Assembly (NCBI GenBank): GCA_038030265.1
Contig: CM075943.1
Location: 8,370,001-8,434,000, forward strand
Direction: 5' to 3'
DNA: 64,000 nucleotides
Origin: Corythucha ciliata
Lineage: Eukaryota > Arthropoda > Insecta > Hemiptera > Tingidae
Both the position numbers and the translations under genes were made by a program. Each line of letters begins with the position of its first letter. Position 1 is the first letter of the stretch. Below the pieces are notes generated by a model, which was given only the letters and a program-made list of their open reading frames with translations, was not told where the DNA came from and made no database searches. Below, piece by piece: positions 12,600-24,900 of this stretch.

Positions 12600-13480
12600 T
12601 GGAGAAAAGGCGCAAATTCACGCCTAAGTTAAGTAAGAGTAAAAAGATGCTAATTCGCTGCGAAAATTGATATAAAGTGACCATGGATGGCGGGAAAGTG
12701 CTGTGCTAACAATTATGGCGTTTTCCATTTGCATGAAATTCTGATCCAGAGCAGTTTATTTCCACCCGTCTTTGCAATTAACATATGTGTCAATTCCAAG
12801 AGGACGGGTAAAAATAAACCACTCCATGGTAGATTTTTCTGAAAATGGAAAACGCCGTTAGTTAAAGCGGTCCATTCGCAGCTACAAATGAGAAAACGCT
12901 AATTCACAGCTTCTAGGCAACTCAGTGTCTAAATTTGAGAATGAAAAGCGCTAATTCATTACTGAAATTGATAAAATCAATATTTCATTTGAGAAAAAAC
13001 GCTTATTCGCGGCTTAGTTAAGAGAGAAAAAAACACTTATTGATATAAAGCGACCTCTTGTGGGTAAAAAGAAGGGAAAGTGCTAATTCACGACTAAAAT
13101 TAAATTTGAGAAAAAGCGCTTATTCACAGCTGTAATTGAGGAAAAGTAGTTATTGTTTAGCTGTCTCCACTTGTGCGCTTTCGTCTTCCTCTTTCAATTC
13201 AACACGCCTTTTCAACTTTCGCTTCAACTTTCAACAACGCATGCGTCTAAGCTATGCACGCAATTTCTGACATCCTTCCAGCTTTTTGAGGCATGCAATA
13301 GCGCATTCCTCACGTTCAACACACCATACGCTACGCATGCGAAAAGGCACAAGTGGAGACATGGCTTTTGGTCGACCAAAAATGATAAAAAGTGTTATTT
13401 CGTGGCTAAAATGGAGAAAAATCCAATTTGCGGGTTCCGAAGGCGATTTCGTGGATAACATTGAGAAAAAGCTATATTTG
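12600..13480. repeat. Degenerate array, unit near GAGAAAAAGCGCTAATTCAC
   Basis: Imperfect units of about 28-32 bp (AATTCACGGCTAAAATTGAG / AAAAAGCGCT) surround copy B of the 142-bp MITE. It is the same family as 23600-24970, 40010-40700 and 48720-50330, and here has the orientation seen at 48720. Confidence 0.7.
12716..12857. mobile_element. 142-bp MITE, copy B
   Basis: Same ends as copy A (GGCGTTTTCCATTTGC at left, its complement at right) and the same 142-bp length. TTA occurs on both sides (12713-12715, 12858-12860), the typical 3-bp target duplication of PIF/Harbinger elements. Confidence 0.78.
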
Positions 13481-13989
13481 AACGCTACGTAAAAATTATA
13501 TTTCTTTTTTATTTTGAGACATAAGAAGTCCCGTCGTAGAGATTCCCGCCACGGGCCCCGGTACAGGTGCATAGGACGTGTCACTGCGAGTGACACCCAG
13601 GCAGCGAGCACAAAGTCACTTTTACTTCTCCTACTTAAAAGTCTTCATTAATTGTCGGCCTTGAATATTCAGCGAAATTTCCACTACGGAAAAAACTTAT
13701 GAGGACTTTTAGCAAAATTCCCTTTGAACCAAGACAGAGGGGCTCCCCTCCTACCACATTTATACTATGTATTCGCCTAATTTCATTATTTTCTAATGAA
13801 AAACAATAGTCCGAAAGTACACTGTCTCTCTTTCTCAAAAACCAGATTTTGTATTGCAGTTCTGATATCTCCTCAAAAATCTGGCTGAATTTAGTGTTAG
13901 CGATTTGATTAAAATCCCGAGGAGAGAATCCCGAACATTCAACCAAACAACCAGGCATTTTGGCTCAATATCTGTTCCAAAACAAATCC

Positions 13990-14260
13990 TGCGCATTTGA
14001 CTCTTTGTAAAACCAAACATCGCATTTGAGTCTATTTTAAACACAAGTTTCGAACTGTCAAAACCAAATTTGACGCATTGAGCTCGTTCAAATCCAAATT
14101 TTAGGGATTTTTGATATCTCAAAAACAAAATTCCGTTGTTTTGACTCTTTCAAACCCCAATGTCACGGTCATTCGCTCTTTCATAATCAAATTTCTTGGA
14201 TTTAGGTCTTTCAAAACCCAAAATCGGTGATTTAAGATTTATGATATACCAAGTTTTATA
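13990..14260. repeat. Degenerate array, unit near CTCTTTCAAAACCAAATTT
   Basis: Around eight imperfect units of 30-36 bp with 'gactctttcaaaaccaaattt' as core. Similar words occur at 63060-64000. Confidence 0.55.
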
Positions 14261-16121
14261 GCATAAAGCTCTTCCTATAATTTTGGTTAGTGCGAAAAAT
14301 TAATTTGGCTCGTTTGAAAACCTCTTTGATCTTTTCACACGACAATGTCAGCACAGAAATTCGCTTTTACTTTCCAAATTCCACGGAGTTGGCTTCTTCA
14401 AAACATAATTTATGTCATTTCAACTCAAACGGCCTCGATTATGAGGCATCCAGACACTGGCTGGTGGGTATCTCGGGAGTGTACCTCCAATTTCTTCCAG
14501 AACACTTCAGATCTGGGCAACTTGGCCCTCAAAACTGATAGTGGGCAACTACATCGAAGTAACTTGAGTACCGTTTGACTTTGAGCCTCAAACGAAGTAC
14601 TCCAGACAAGTGGCGTACTACGGGGGGGGGGGGAGCCCTCTCGAGTGTTTCTTTCATCACCAATTCGATCCAACAAAGCGATTTCCACTATTTTCATTCT
14701 ATTTACAAGGAAGTACAAAAAATCAAGACAGAAGGTTGTAGTGAAGCATGAGATGAATTGAATAGTTCGCCGTTCAAAGAGAACATAAATAGAGTCACTA
14801 TAAAGGGAATCTCAAACTCTTGGCAATCTACCCGATTTATTTCATTGATTTCAAAATCAAAGGAGGAGTATTCTTGTTGACCAAGCGAACAACCCTACAG
14901 GTGTCCGTGATAAGACAATCCTCTAAAGATAACACTATTTAAGGCCGATTACTCATTTTGGGCTCCTCGAGGGGCGGCGAATAAGCACAGAAAACTGAAA
15001 ATTAAGGTGCATTTTGTTGGTTGTGAACTCAAAAGCAAGAATTAGTTTAAAAGAACTTCACTCGGAACGTCATAAAAGCTAGACATGAATACTCGCTTGA
15101 ATTGTCTCCAAGTACCCACGTTAGCCTTAAAAGTCCTTGTAAAATGATAGCATCATCCCACGTTCAAATAGAGGCAAATATCTTGGGAACTTCCTGTTGA
15201 GTTCCAGGCCAAGATGTACATAAATGACTTTCTCTCGGGGACACGCTTTAAATTTTATTATCAGGGTTAAACTCGTTTTACTCTCTCTCAATGTTAATGA
15301 CACGCTGGTTCATGAAGGCCATACACGGCTTAGATTTTTTAAATGAGGCATTCTCAAAGAAGGACACTAAATTAAAGCATTCATTAACGAAATCAATTAG
15401 GTATGTGAGAACCTTTTTTTCGCCTTGATAGGGACAGTGGAAACGATAATCATATACACCTGTTTCAAAGCACGGCGTCTTCTAATCGCCGGAGGTGTTC
15501 GGGAATGGTGAAACAACACGAAAATACCATGAAATAACGAGAAATGACCGGCAAACTTACCTTTTAGGGAATTAATTTAGCCGGGAAGTAAAATCCCAAG
15601 AAACATGTGAAAACAGACCCGCCCAATTAAAAAGAACTGAAAAAAAAAAGAAGAGAAAATCCCGAATCACGTTGAATGACAACTCACGACCAATATGGCG
15701 GCAACTGCGGGTGCGGGCCGCTGACAAGGGGTGGCAGGGAGGGGCATGAATTGTTGCACTTCCAGTTCGTTTTTTTTCTTTTGGTCGTTCGACGCCAGGA
15801 GGGCGCTCATTTTACAAAAAAAATAAATAATAATAAATAAAAAGTCGCTCATTTCTGGTGTGGTGAGACCAACGTGTGAGATGACGTTGTGAATTTGCAG
15901 GGTACGACCCCTCTGACTAAATTATTTGCCGTGGAAACTTTCCAAGGAATAAGTGGATGGGTATAAGGAGAGGGCGAATGGGGCGATTGCCCCAAGAACG
16001 TGGTTTGTGATATTTGAGCACTAACGAGTGGTTGGTGTACGAGTAGTTTAACACTCTTAGAAATGTATTAAGGTAGTAAAACTTACATTTCTGCCCCAGA
16101 CTATTACAAAGTATTAAGGCC

Positions 16122-16137
16122 TTTATTACTATTTATT
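16122..16137 (-). terminator. Candidate poly(A) signals for MOCS3
   Basis: Two minus-strand AATAAA hexamers (plus strand TTTATT at 16122-16127 and 16132-16137) lie about 340 bp past the MOCS3 stop. They are the nearest consensus signals I see. Use in vivo is inferred. Confidence 0.5.
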
Positions 16138-16475
16138 GGCTTTTTTCTATCGCCATTAAACTAACAAAGAACTGACTTTTCGATTAAAGATAGAAATTTC
16201 AGCAACTGAAACCAGAAAAAAGGGGTATAGGGGCACCAATTTGAAGGATCTGACCTTCCGGGCACGCCTACGACATATCCCGGTGGTTTGATTACGGTTT
16301 CCCCATTTTTGGCCCTACCGACACCATTTAACGTGGATAGTCAGTTTTTAGGAGTAAAAACGTCAAAAATGCGGTTCCTAGGCTAAAACACACGTTTCAT
16401 GGCCAATCGCGTCCTTGGGCCGTACATTTCCCACAAAATAATTTAGAATTATTACAATTTTTACTTTTTACGACG

Positions 16476-19400
16476 TCAGTACACGGCGAACGTCGAATCG
16501 ACGTCTCTTGCCCACGCGTGCAGTCCGCCCTTCAAATCGTACAAAGGCATGTCCAACGTCAGTTGCTTCAATTTTTCAACCCCCAGCTGGGAGTCGTTTC
16601 CTCTTCGACACACTAAGCAAACTACGGATAAAGAATAACGAAAAACGCGGTCGTTGAGCACGTCATTACGAGGAAGAAAGGGAAAAAGGAAGTTATACCT
16701 TGTAAGTTTTGACGGTCATCGCGAATATCCTTCTTAAAATCATCGGCGCTGGAGTACTTGTTGATGGAACTAAGAGGGACGTTGATTGATCCAGGAAGCC
16801 TGCACATGGCGAATTCAGCGGGCTGCCTAACGTCTACGAGTAAAACCGGTGAATCACTTTCAAGCTTTTTGTACAATGCAACAGGGGCCAGCCTCTCGTT
16901 TTGAGACAGAATTTTCAAGTTTGGATCCTACAAAAAACAACAAAAAACGCTGCGAATTATCGAACAATGCCTTATTATTTCGACTGTGGGTTTAATAATC
17001 ATCGATGTAGTCAAATCCGGCTTGAAATTACATGAAAATCGACACCCCACACCCCTATGGTCCCAAATCCTTTGAAAATCCCCATTTTGGACCCGCTTTT
17101 GGCCCATAAAACCCCAGGGAGTTATTTGATCAAACTGATCAGATGTTAGGACCAACTAGACCCCAAATGGAGTCTATGTGCGAAAGAACGAGTTTTTTCG
17201 AGCAATCCTAGGGCAAGATATGGCCCGGACGGCGGACGGACATTTTTTTTTTATTGCAGATTTGGATTCTACGCACTTTGAAACGTAAAACTACAAATTT
17301 TGAGGGGGGGTCAAAAATTTTTTTTTGCGATACGATTACAAAGACTTATTATTGAGAAATAATAAGTCAAAAAACGCTAAATGTACGAAACAACTCTTTC
17401 AAGCGGTGCACCTCACTTATACGTATACCTTGTCATTCGCTGGAGCACCACAAAATTGTTCGTAGTCGATCAAATTCGTGATGGAAGGGCTGGAACCGCA
17501 GACGGCGCACGACGCCACTTTATTTCGAACGCGAACAGTTTTGAAAGTTGAACTCGACCCGTCGAATAATAGAAGACGGCCCGAGAGGGGTTGGTCAGAA
17601 CCGAGGATAAGGTGAATTGCTTGTAGAGCTTGAAGGACGCCTATAGTGCCTGGCACTGAACGCAAAAAAAAAAAAAAATCAAGTTTCCGAGGATTAGGAA
17701 CAGTTGGGGGGGGGGGTTACCTGGTCCAAGCACTCCAACGTCACCACAGTTGGACACCGTGTCCGGTGGCGGCGGCTCTGGGAATAAACAGCGGTAGCAA
17801 GGACCTCCGCGATAGTTGTACACCAACAGTTGGCCTTCAGTGCGTACAGCACTTCCTGACACAAGTGGACGGTTGGCTAGAACGCAGGCATCGTTGACGA
17901 GGTACCGGGTTGCGACATTGTCGCTAGCGTCGAGAACAACGTCGTATTCTTTAATTATGTCCAGAGCGTTGGAACTGTCCAACTGAATGTGATGCTCGTC
18001 CACGATTATACCACTGTTCAGGCTGAAAACATAATTTTATCTTTAAAAATACCTCACGGAGCATATAATGAAGGGGTTTTGCACCTTTTAATACTTTGTC
18101 CCAAAGCACTGACTTTTGGTACACCAATGGATGCCTCACTGTAAAAAACCTGCCGATGCAGATTGCTCATCTCAACTTCGTCATAATCTATCAGCCCAAT
18201 ACGTCCTAAAACATTGAAAGAAAAGTCATGAGTTGATAAATATTCAAAATTTAACATCTACGTGGTTTAGACACCATCTTTTCAACACCAGGGACCAAGA
18301 GTGAGTTTTATCATCGAAACGCCAGTTTAAAAGGTCAACTTGATGACAGTATAGGGGGGGGGGGGCACAATTTCAAAACTCGCTCTGGAAACTTCAAGCC
18401 CCAAAAGAAGTCATTTCGTCGCATATCCTCTACCACGAAATCAGAAATCCGTCAATTTCACACGAAAAATGTAGAAACGCGCCACTAAAAAACTGCATGA
18501 ACGAAGCGCATGAGCTTCATGGGCAGCTTCAAGCTGTATAGTGTCCCCTAGTACTTTTAGCTGTTGGGCAGCGGTAAAACATAATCGAAGCCGTAGTTTA
18601 GCGAGGGGGGGGGGGGATTTTCGTAGTCAGAGGAGGGGGGACAAGGGTAGACAGCTGCCCTCCCCTAGACTCGAAAGCACGGATTTAGTGAGGCAGCTGC
18701 CCACCTATAGATACGTTTTGAAAGTATAACTCCTTCAGGATAACCACATTTTGTTTTGTGACGCAATTCATTTTGTGAGCAGCAAAAATCTTCGAAATTG
18801 GTTTTTTTATGTGACCACCCACGAAACAAAATGTCAAAGACCCCCCCCCCGCCCTAAAATACCGCGGCCTTGCGCCCTAAAATGCCGATTTCGCAGGTCT
18901 GACACAACTAATAAGCAAATTTTTCAGATTTTGCTTCTCTGAACAAAAAACCATCTGAAATTCTCATAGTCCGGGAGCCCGCCGTATGAAAAATCCGGGT
19001 CATTTGATCGTGTCTGGCACTTGCACAGGACGTTTTTTATGGTCTAGGAGATAACACTTCTGAGATCGCCAGAAATTTTCCGTGAGGCAGGGGTTCACAG
19101 CAGAGGTAGTCGTTGGCAAACACGCTTTTGGGTGATTTGAAAACGACTGACGAGAGTAACAAGTGGTTTCCCACGACCAATACGTTACGAAACCAACAAC
19201 GCTATCCAATTTCACTGTAGACAGCGTCATGAGCGAACTTTAAAAATTGTAAAATTTTGAGGCTTACTAGTAGCCAGGGCTTCATTCGAAATTGGATAGA
19301 GGTGATGGTTTTCTAGTTTATTGCTTGTGAAGAACCAATTTTTACTCTTACCAGCCGTTTTCAAGCAGCCCAAAGGTGTGTTTGCCAACAACTAGCTCTG

Positions 19401-21225
19401 TTGTGAGCTATTGTCCCACGGAAAATGTCTGGCGATCTCAGAAGTGACATCATGCGCAGCTACCAGACACGATCAAATGACCCGGATTTTTCATATGGGG
19501 TGGGCTCCCGGACTACCAGCTTAGTGGTAACGTTGCCAGTAGTAGTGCTTAGTGGTAAAATCACAATTTTTGCCTACTAAAATCTCCATTTCGGTGCTAA
19601 AATCGCGATTTTCGGCGTTTAAAAACCGGGTCGACAATGTCCGTTTAAGCGTTGTTTAGGGTTTAAACGTTTTTGTACGCAAAATGCTAAATTACGATTG
19701 GGGTATAAGCTCTTAAGCTCAGCTTAAGGATAAACGTAAATTTGAAGTCATGTGGTCAATCCGGGCGTAAATCGCGTTTAAATAGCCATTTTGAGCTAAA
19801 ATCACCAGATTCGAGGTAAACTCACTAAATTTGTTTTCAAGGTGAAATAGCCAGTTTTGCAGTGAAAACATTTCAGCTTTCAGGTGACAGTTTCTGTGTA
19901 AAAACTTCAATTTTAGGTTAAAACTCACCGGTTTTGAGGTGAAATCTCCAGTGCAGCAGCTTTTTTCTGAAGTACAAATACTTCCTTCGCACAACTGACT
20001 GGGACTCCCTAATATGCAGGCAAAAAAAAAAAACTGTGCGGACCGGATACTAAAAATGTTCCAAACGAGCACAAATGGCGAACAGGACACGACTTGGTCG
20101 TTTACAGAGCACCCCAACATGGGCAGTCCAATTTTTTGTCTGGACCAGATTCCCAAACAATTTTCGAGCTCATTATCTAAATCAAGGAGTTCTCTTAAGG
20201 GTGGGTTTATCAATCACTGGATATCACATGGAATAAGAATCCGGCGAATAACTTTACATTAATGTTTGCAAAAAGGTTCATAGCAACCAGACTTATCCGA
20301 ACTTTATCTGAAGGATAAAGTGCATTGATAAACGCACCCTAGCACAAACAAAATCAAGTTACTTTTAGCAATATTTAACCATGAGTTATTATTCAAAAGA
20401 TAATGAGCCAAACTCCGGAAGCGGCAAGAAATGTCCAGGCCCCGACGACCAACCAATCGGCCGACAAATCGTCGGACTACCGCCTCCGAAAAGGATGAGC
20501 ACCAGGACCAAGTAGCCCAGTGAACTGAAGGTCTGAGACCAAAATAAAGACCAAACTGCACTTGCGTGCAATTGTCTCAATACTGTGCTCGTATTTAATT
20601 TATTGAAAATATCCCAAATTCGGCGCTTTTTCCAAAATGTTAGCCACGAAATAAGCCCAATCAAGCTTAACTCTTGATTGCCCCCTCCCCTATGCTTTGA
20701 TCCAGATTTTGGGATGATGTATAGCGTAAACTACTCCCTCTAAACTACCTCTTGACAACCCTAGCATTGTTAAGAGTAGAACTCACCTATCCCACAACCG
20801 GCGAGATACTGCGCGGCTGGGCACCCCAGTCCTCCACAACCAACGATGACCACCGAGGATTTCTTCAGCTTCTCTTGACCTACACAAAAAGGCACTGCTA
20901 GATTGTCGGAATTCGCATTGGCGTTATTCATTAACCGTCAACGATACAAACCTTCGACACCAACGCCTGGCACGATTATCTGACGGCTGTATCGCTTTAT
21001 TTCATCATTCGAGAGGGAATGTGATGATTCCTTAGATGAGAGTCAATAATCAAAATTAACCAAGCGCAACAGCAGCTAGTGATTGGCTGGCTGGGCGAAC
21101 GCGGAGCCTACCTGTTGATTCTTCAACTCTTCGAGTTTCTTACGCTTGTCTTCAAGCTCTTTTTCTAAAGCCTCTATTTCTGACTGAATTTGAGCTTTTC
21201 TTTTCACGAACTCGGTAGCGTTCAT
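16476..21225 (-). CDS. MOCS3: MOCS3/UBA4, adenylyltransferase and sulfurtransferase
   Basis: E1-like enzyme that adenylates and thiolates the C-terminal glycine of URM1 (tRNA 2-thiouridine) and MOCS2A (molybdopterin). Eight exons: 21225-21112, 21030-20952, 20879-20787, 18205-18085, 18022-17721, 17655-17429, 16927-16699, 16621-16476; 1311 bp, 436 aa (human about 460). Residues 1-38 are a charged helix. The E1 fold carries the nucleotide loop GCGGLGCP, zinc cysteines in CYRC (211, 214) and CAVC (286, 289), and the acceptor cysteine in [12 protein letters not shown] (about 228). The rhodanese domain starts near 313, with [12 protein letters not shown] and the persulfide loop CRRGNDSQ (Cys about 393). 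All catalytic residues are present and every junction keeps phase. The last donor of the N half is the weak GTGCAA (18084). One 65-bp intron (17656-17720) carries a C run straight after its GT. MAP3K4 lies head to head upstream. Confidence 0.95.
18969..19513. mobile_element. Foldback MITE copy 2 in MOCS3 intron 3
   Basis: This 545-bp element is flanked by TA (18967-18968, 19514-19515). It starts GTCCGGGAGCCCGCC and ends TGGGCTCCCGGAC; the arms pair over most of the element. Inner words (GATCGTGTCTGGCA, TTCTGAGATCGCCAGA) are shared with the copy at 7839-8407. Confidence 0.83.
19540..19960. repeat. Degenerate array, unit near TTTTGAGGTGAAATC
   Basis: Imperfect units of about 22-28 bp such as 'gctaaaatcgcgattttcggc' and 'ggtgaaatagccagttttgc' in MOCS3 intron 3. 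No coding sign. Confidence 0.55.
20199..20339. mobile_element. MITE with ends GGGTGGGTTTATCAAT
   Basis: Ends GGGTGGGTTTATCAAT and ATTGATAAACGCACCC are inverted repeats 141 bp apart, with flanks TAA and TAG that nearly match as a 3-bp duplication. It belongs to the GGTGCGTTTA-type class also seen at 61125-61314. Lies in MOCS3 intron 3. Confidence 0.62.
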
Positions 21226-21987
21226 TTTTTCGGTGCGAAAAAAAGCTTCACTTGAGTCCCGGGGAGACCCTTATAAGTATGCCTCTCTTCCTGGGAAGGA
21301 AAAATAATGGCGAAATGGCCATCAAGTGACAAGGAAAGAAGCAATTAGCGCAGCTACATCCCCGTTAAGTAATTAACGAATTTTACCTCTCGATTTTGAT
21401 GGTTTCGTACAAATAAGCCGGAAATCGCCAGATTAAGCCCACTGAACGACGGCATGGAATGATAACAAGTGTCCGGTGCCAGAGAAGAGATTCCTCGAAC
21501 GGTGGCTCGCTCCTGCGGACAAATAACGAACTCGGCTTGAAGTTCATTCTTCATTCGAGTCGAGTACTCAAGAACTCCCACCACCGTGACCACGATAATG
21601 GCTAAAGATAAAACGTTTATTTGATGTTTTCCTATTTTGTATTGTTTGCCGACGAGCGAACGAAAGATTACAAGAGCTTCTCCGTCCTTTCAAGATCAAA
21701 ACGCCGGCGGTGAGGTCTTGCCCGTTTGTACGCGCCGGAAATTATCAAAAAATTGTTCGCTCGTGAAAAAGTGACTTGACGTGGAAGTGCCCCCCTCAAT
21801 CAGGATAAGTCCACGAACGGCGCGTTATCTCGGTCTCCGAGTTAAACATTTGTACGTAAAAATAAAGTTTCGGGCTTCGTGATTATTTGATCGCGGCTGT
21901 TTACGTTGTGGGGGGAAAAAAACGTTAAAAGCCGCAGTTTTAGCTCTGTTTATTTTGCTTATCCGTCGTAATTTGTGTCAGTCCATT
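21226..21987. promoter_or_regulatory. Divergent promoter space between MOCS3 and MAP3K4
   Basis: Only 762 bp separate the start codons of two divergently transcribed genes. The stretch is richer in CpG than the neighbouring introns, has no TATA box I can place with confidence, and includes a CRE-like TGACGTGG near 21777. Short open frames here have no family match. That it works as a shared promoter is inference. Confidence 0.55.
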
Positions 21988-24900
21988 ATGTATCACAAGG
22001 AGGACAGTGCTACGCCGCTCGATTTGTTGTTTGACGCGGCTGTGGAAACCGATGAGTGAGTATTAACCGTTAAAATTGCCATAATATGTACGTGCTGTAA
22101 TATCAAGAAAACAAGTCCATCACGACCACGTGACCCATGGTCAACCACCTGTTGATCTGTCATAATGTTTACCTTACACTTAGGCGCTTGAGGTGTATCT
22201 CTTTCTCTCCAAACTTTGCCGTTTTTTTTAGCGATTTTAAATTTTATTCTTCGCAGCATGAAGCGTAAAATGATGCGCAATATTTCGCGTTGAATCTTAG
22301 TGTCGTTTGTCGTATGAATTACGCAACTGTCATTGTGTCCGTTTATCTTTGTTGTGTCCAGGTAAGCGGAACACGTCGCAATTATTTCAATTTTCTGGCT
22401 AAAACGAACAGTTCCTGTGTTTGTACACTTGTAGAGTCTTTTTTGGAAATTTTTACAACGGATGACCTTATTTGAATACTCCAGACTCTGGCGTTACGTA
22501 ACGGTTGTTCTAGTTTTAGTCGAAAATTCAGGGCGGATTCCACATAAGTCTCTAAAAACAAACTAGGGAAGAGGGTTAATTTTTTTGAAAAAAATAAGGG
22601 TAAGATTTTACGATACCTAAGGTATATCTCGGGTTCTCCTAAAATCTTAACCCTGACGACGTACTCCTGGTATGAGTATGTACCGAGAATGAGCATTATA
22701 ATTTATAATGCTACGACCAGCATTTTCCCCACTCCTTCCCATGGGACAAAATATTGACCTTTAACCCTTATTGTTGAATATGTTGACGGAGTCCGACCGA
22801 TTGGTACGCGTTCTCCTGATAATGAGTGTAAGCCAGTGGTGGCTCCTGCTCTTCTAGCCCTGGGCTTTCGCAGTTGCTGAAAGGGGATGAGGGTGGAGAA
22901 CTGAAGGGGCAAGGAAACTGTGTCTGTGCAGTTTCACAAAATTCTGCATTGGGGCAGTTCATTTCCGCCCGTCCTCTCTGAATTAAAATGGAGAAGTCGG
23001 GTGCAAATGGATTGCCCCCGTTACAGAATTTTATGGAAATGGAATGCCAAGATTAGGCGTACCAATTTTGGGCCCGTTTGTACCCCGATCAACAATGGTT
23101 ACAGCTGGTCAGCAATTTGCCTTGAGGAGAGGGAGAATTATTGGTAGTAGAGGTGCTCATGCTCTGGAGTAGGCGTTCCAATTTTTGGTTCGGTCGACTC
23201 CGGCCATCGTTTTTTGGTTCGAAAGCGAAAACTAGTTAAACGTGTTAGAAGCTTCCTCCACTCTAAACCACTCACACCGTCCCGTGGTCACCGAGGTCTC
23301 CCCCCCCCCCCATCACTGTTGGATCTTCAGACGTATCCAGTACCCAGGGACCCTTTCTATGGTTCAGACAGTGCAGCGAAACTTACCTCAATCATCGTTT
23401 AGCCGCCGCTGTTAACCAACTAAACGTGCCCCTCCCCACGCGAAAGATGCGAACACTGTCCCTAGGCAGGTGTGTAGCCACCTTTTAATCCAGCGGTAGG
23501 CGCAGCTTCACCGGAAGACATTGAATATGTATTATGTACATCAGTGGCGCCCACGGGTGAATCTTTCATCAGCGGCCTCATGGGCCTTCAGGAGCCGCGA
23601 TTTGGCGTTGTCTCCATTTCAACCGAGAAAATTGGGTTGTTTCCACTCTTCCTCAATTTCTGCTCCAGCAATTTTCGCTTCTTAAAAATTTTATCGGTGA
23701 ATTAGCAGTTTGTCTCCATGTTTAAGGGAATTAGCGGTTTTCTCTATTTTGGTGGTAAATTTGTGGTTTTCCTGATTTTAGCCGCTAATTAGAGATTTTT
23801 CATAATTTTACCCGTGAATTTGCGTTTTAGCCACGATTTAGGTTGCCTCCTAAAACCGCGACTTTTCAATTTATTTGTGTGAATTTACAAATCTTCTGAA
23901 TTTATATTCCTGTGAATTTTCAAGTATTCTCAATTTAACCCTCTAATTGACGTAATTTTAGCCGTCAAAGCGGTTTTCTACATTTCAACCTCGAGTGAGA
24001 GTTTTCTCCCCATTTTCAAGCGCGAATTAGCGCTTTTTCTCCATTTGGCCACGGATTAGCGATTTTTTTCGCTTTCTGCAGCCACGGAGTTTCTCTTCAG
24101 AAGCCGCGACTTGGCGTTTCCTGAATTTTAACCGTGGATTATCGTTTTGTCCACACGTCAGTGCTTCTTCTCACTTTGTTCGGTTAATTAGCAATTTTTC
24201 TCGATTTTAGCTGCGAATTAGCGATTTTCTTCACTTTATGCCATAATTAGCGGGTTTTCTCCATTTTGGCCGTGAATTAGCGATTTTTCCCGATTTTATC
24301 CATGAATTAGCACTTGTTATTAATTTTAACCGCGAATTAGCAATTTTCTTCACTTGTAGCCACGAATGAGGGATTTTTCTCATTGTCAGTTTGAGCAACG
24401 AACTTGCCTTCTAAAGTCGAATTGACGAATTGGCGTTTTCGTGATTTTGGACGCGGGCGCGAATTAGGGCTTTTTCTCTGGTCCATTGGTGATTGTTAAC
24501 CATTTTATCCGTGAATTAGCGTGTTTCGTGAATTTTTGCTTTTTACACTAAATCCGCAATTTTAGCACTTCTTCTCAACTTTAGCCGCAGCCTATCCTTT
24601 TTACTCCGCGAATTAGCAAAGTACTTCTCTTAATTTTAGCCGCTTTTTCTCGCTTACTTGTGTACGTACAGAAAAATTGCTGATTCACGCCTGGAATTGA
24701 GAAAAATCTCTGATTCACGGGAATCAGAGATTATTCTCAGTTTCAGATGTGAGTTAGCAATTTTTCTCAATTTCAAACCCAAATTAGCGTCTGGAAGTTG
24801 TATCGAGAAACCTCGAATTCGTGATTTTTGCACTTTCCAAACTTTTAGCCACTTACTTACCCGAATTACAACACATTAGGGCGCCTACTCAATTCTAGCC

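Larger units (their letters stand above)
11034..16475. other. Intergenic stretch between the ERM 5' end and the MOCS3 3' end
   Basis: I find no exon with a recognisable product. The stretch contains three MITEs (11806-11947, 12459-12595, 12716-12857), degenerate arrays (12600-13480 and 13990-14260), a hAT-like end near 12131-12150, and AT-rich or homopolymer tracts. Short open frames at 13153-13611 and 13635-14128 fall in or beside the arrays and look like chance. Confidence 0.6.

Noticed and set aside
13153..13611. Open frames of 101 and 119 codons on opposite strands near a degenerate array
   Set aside because: They overlap array sequence and each other; no conserved motif.
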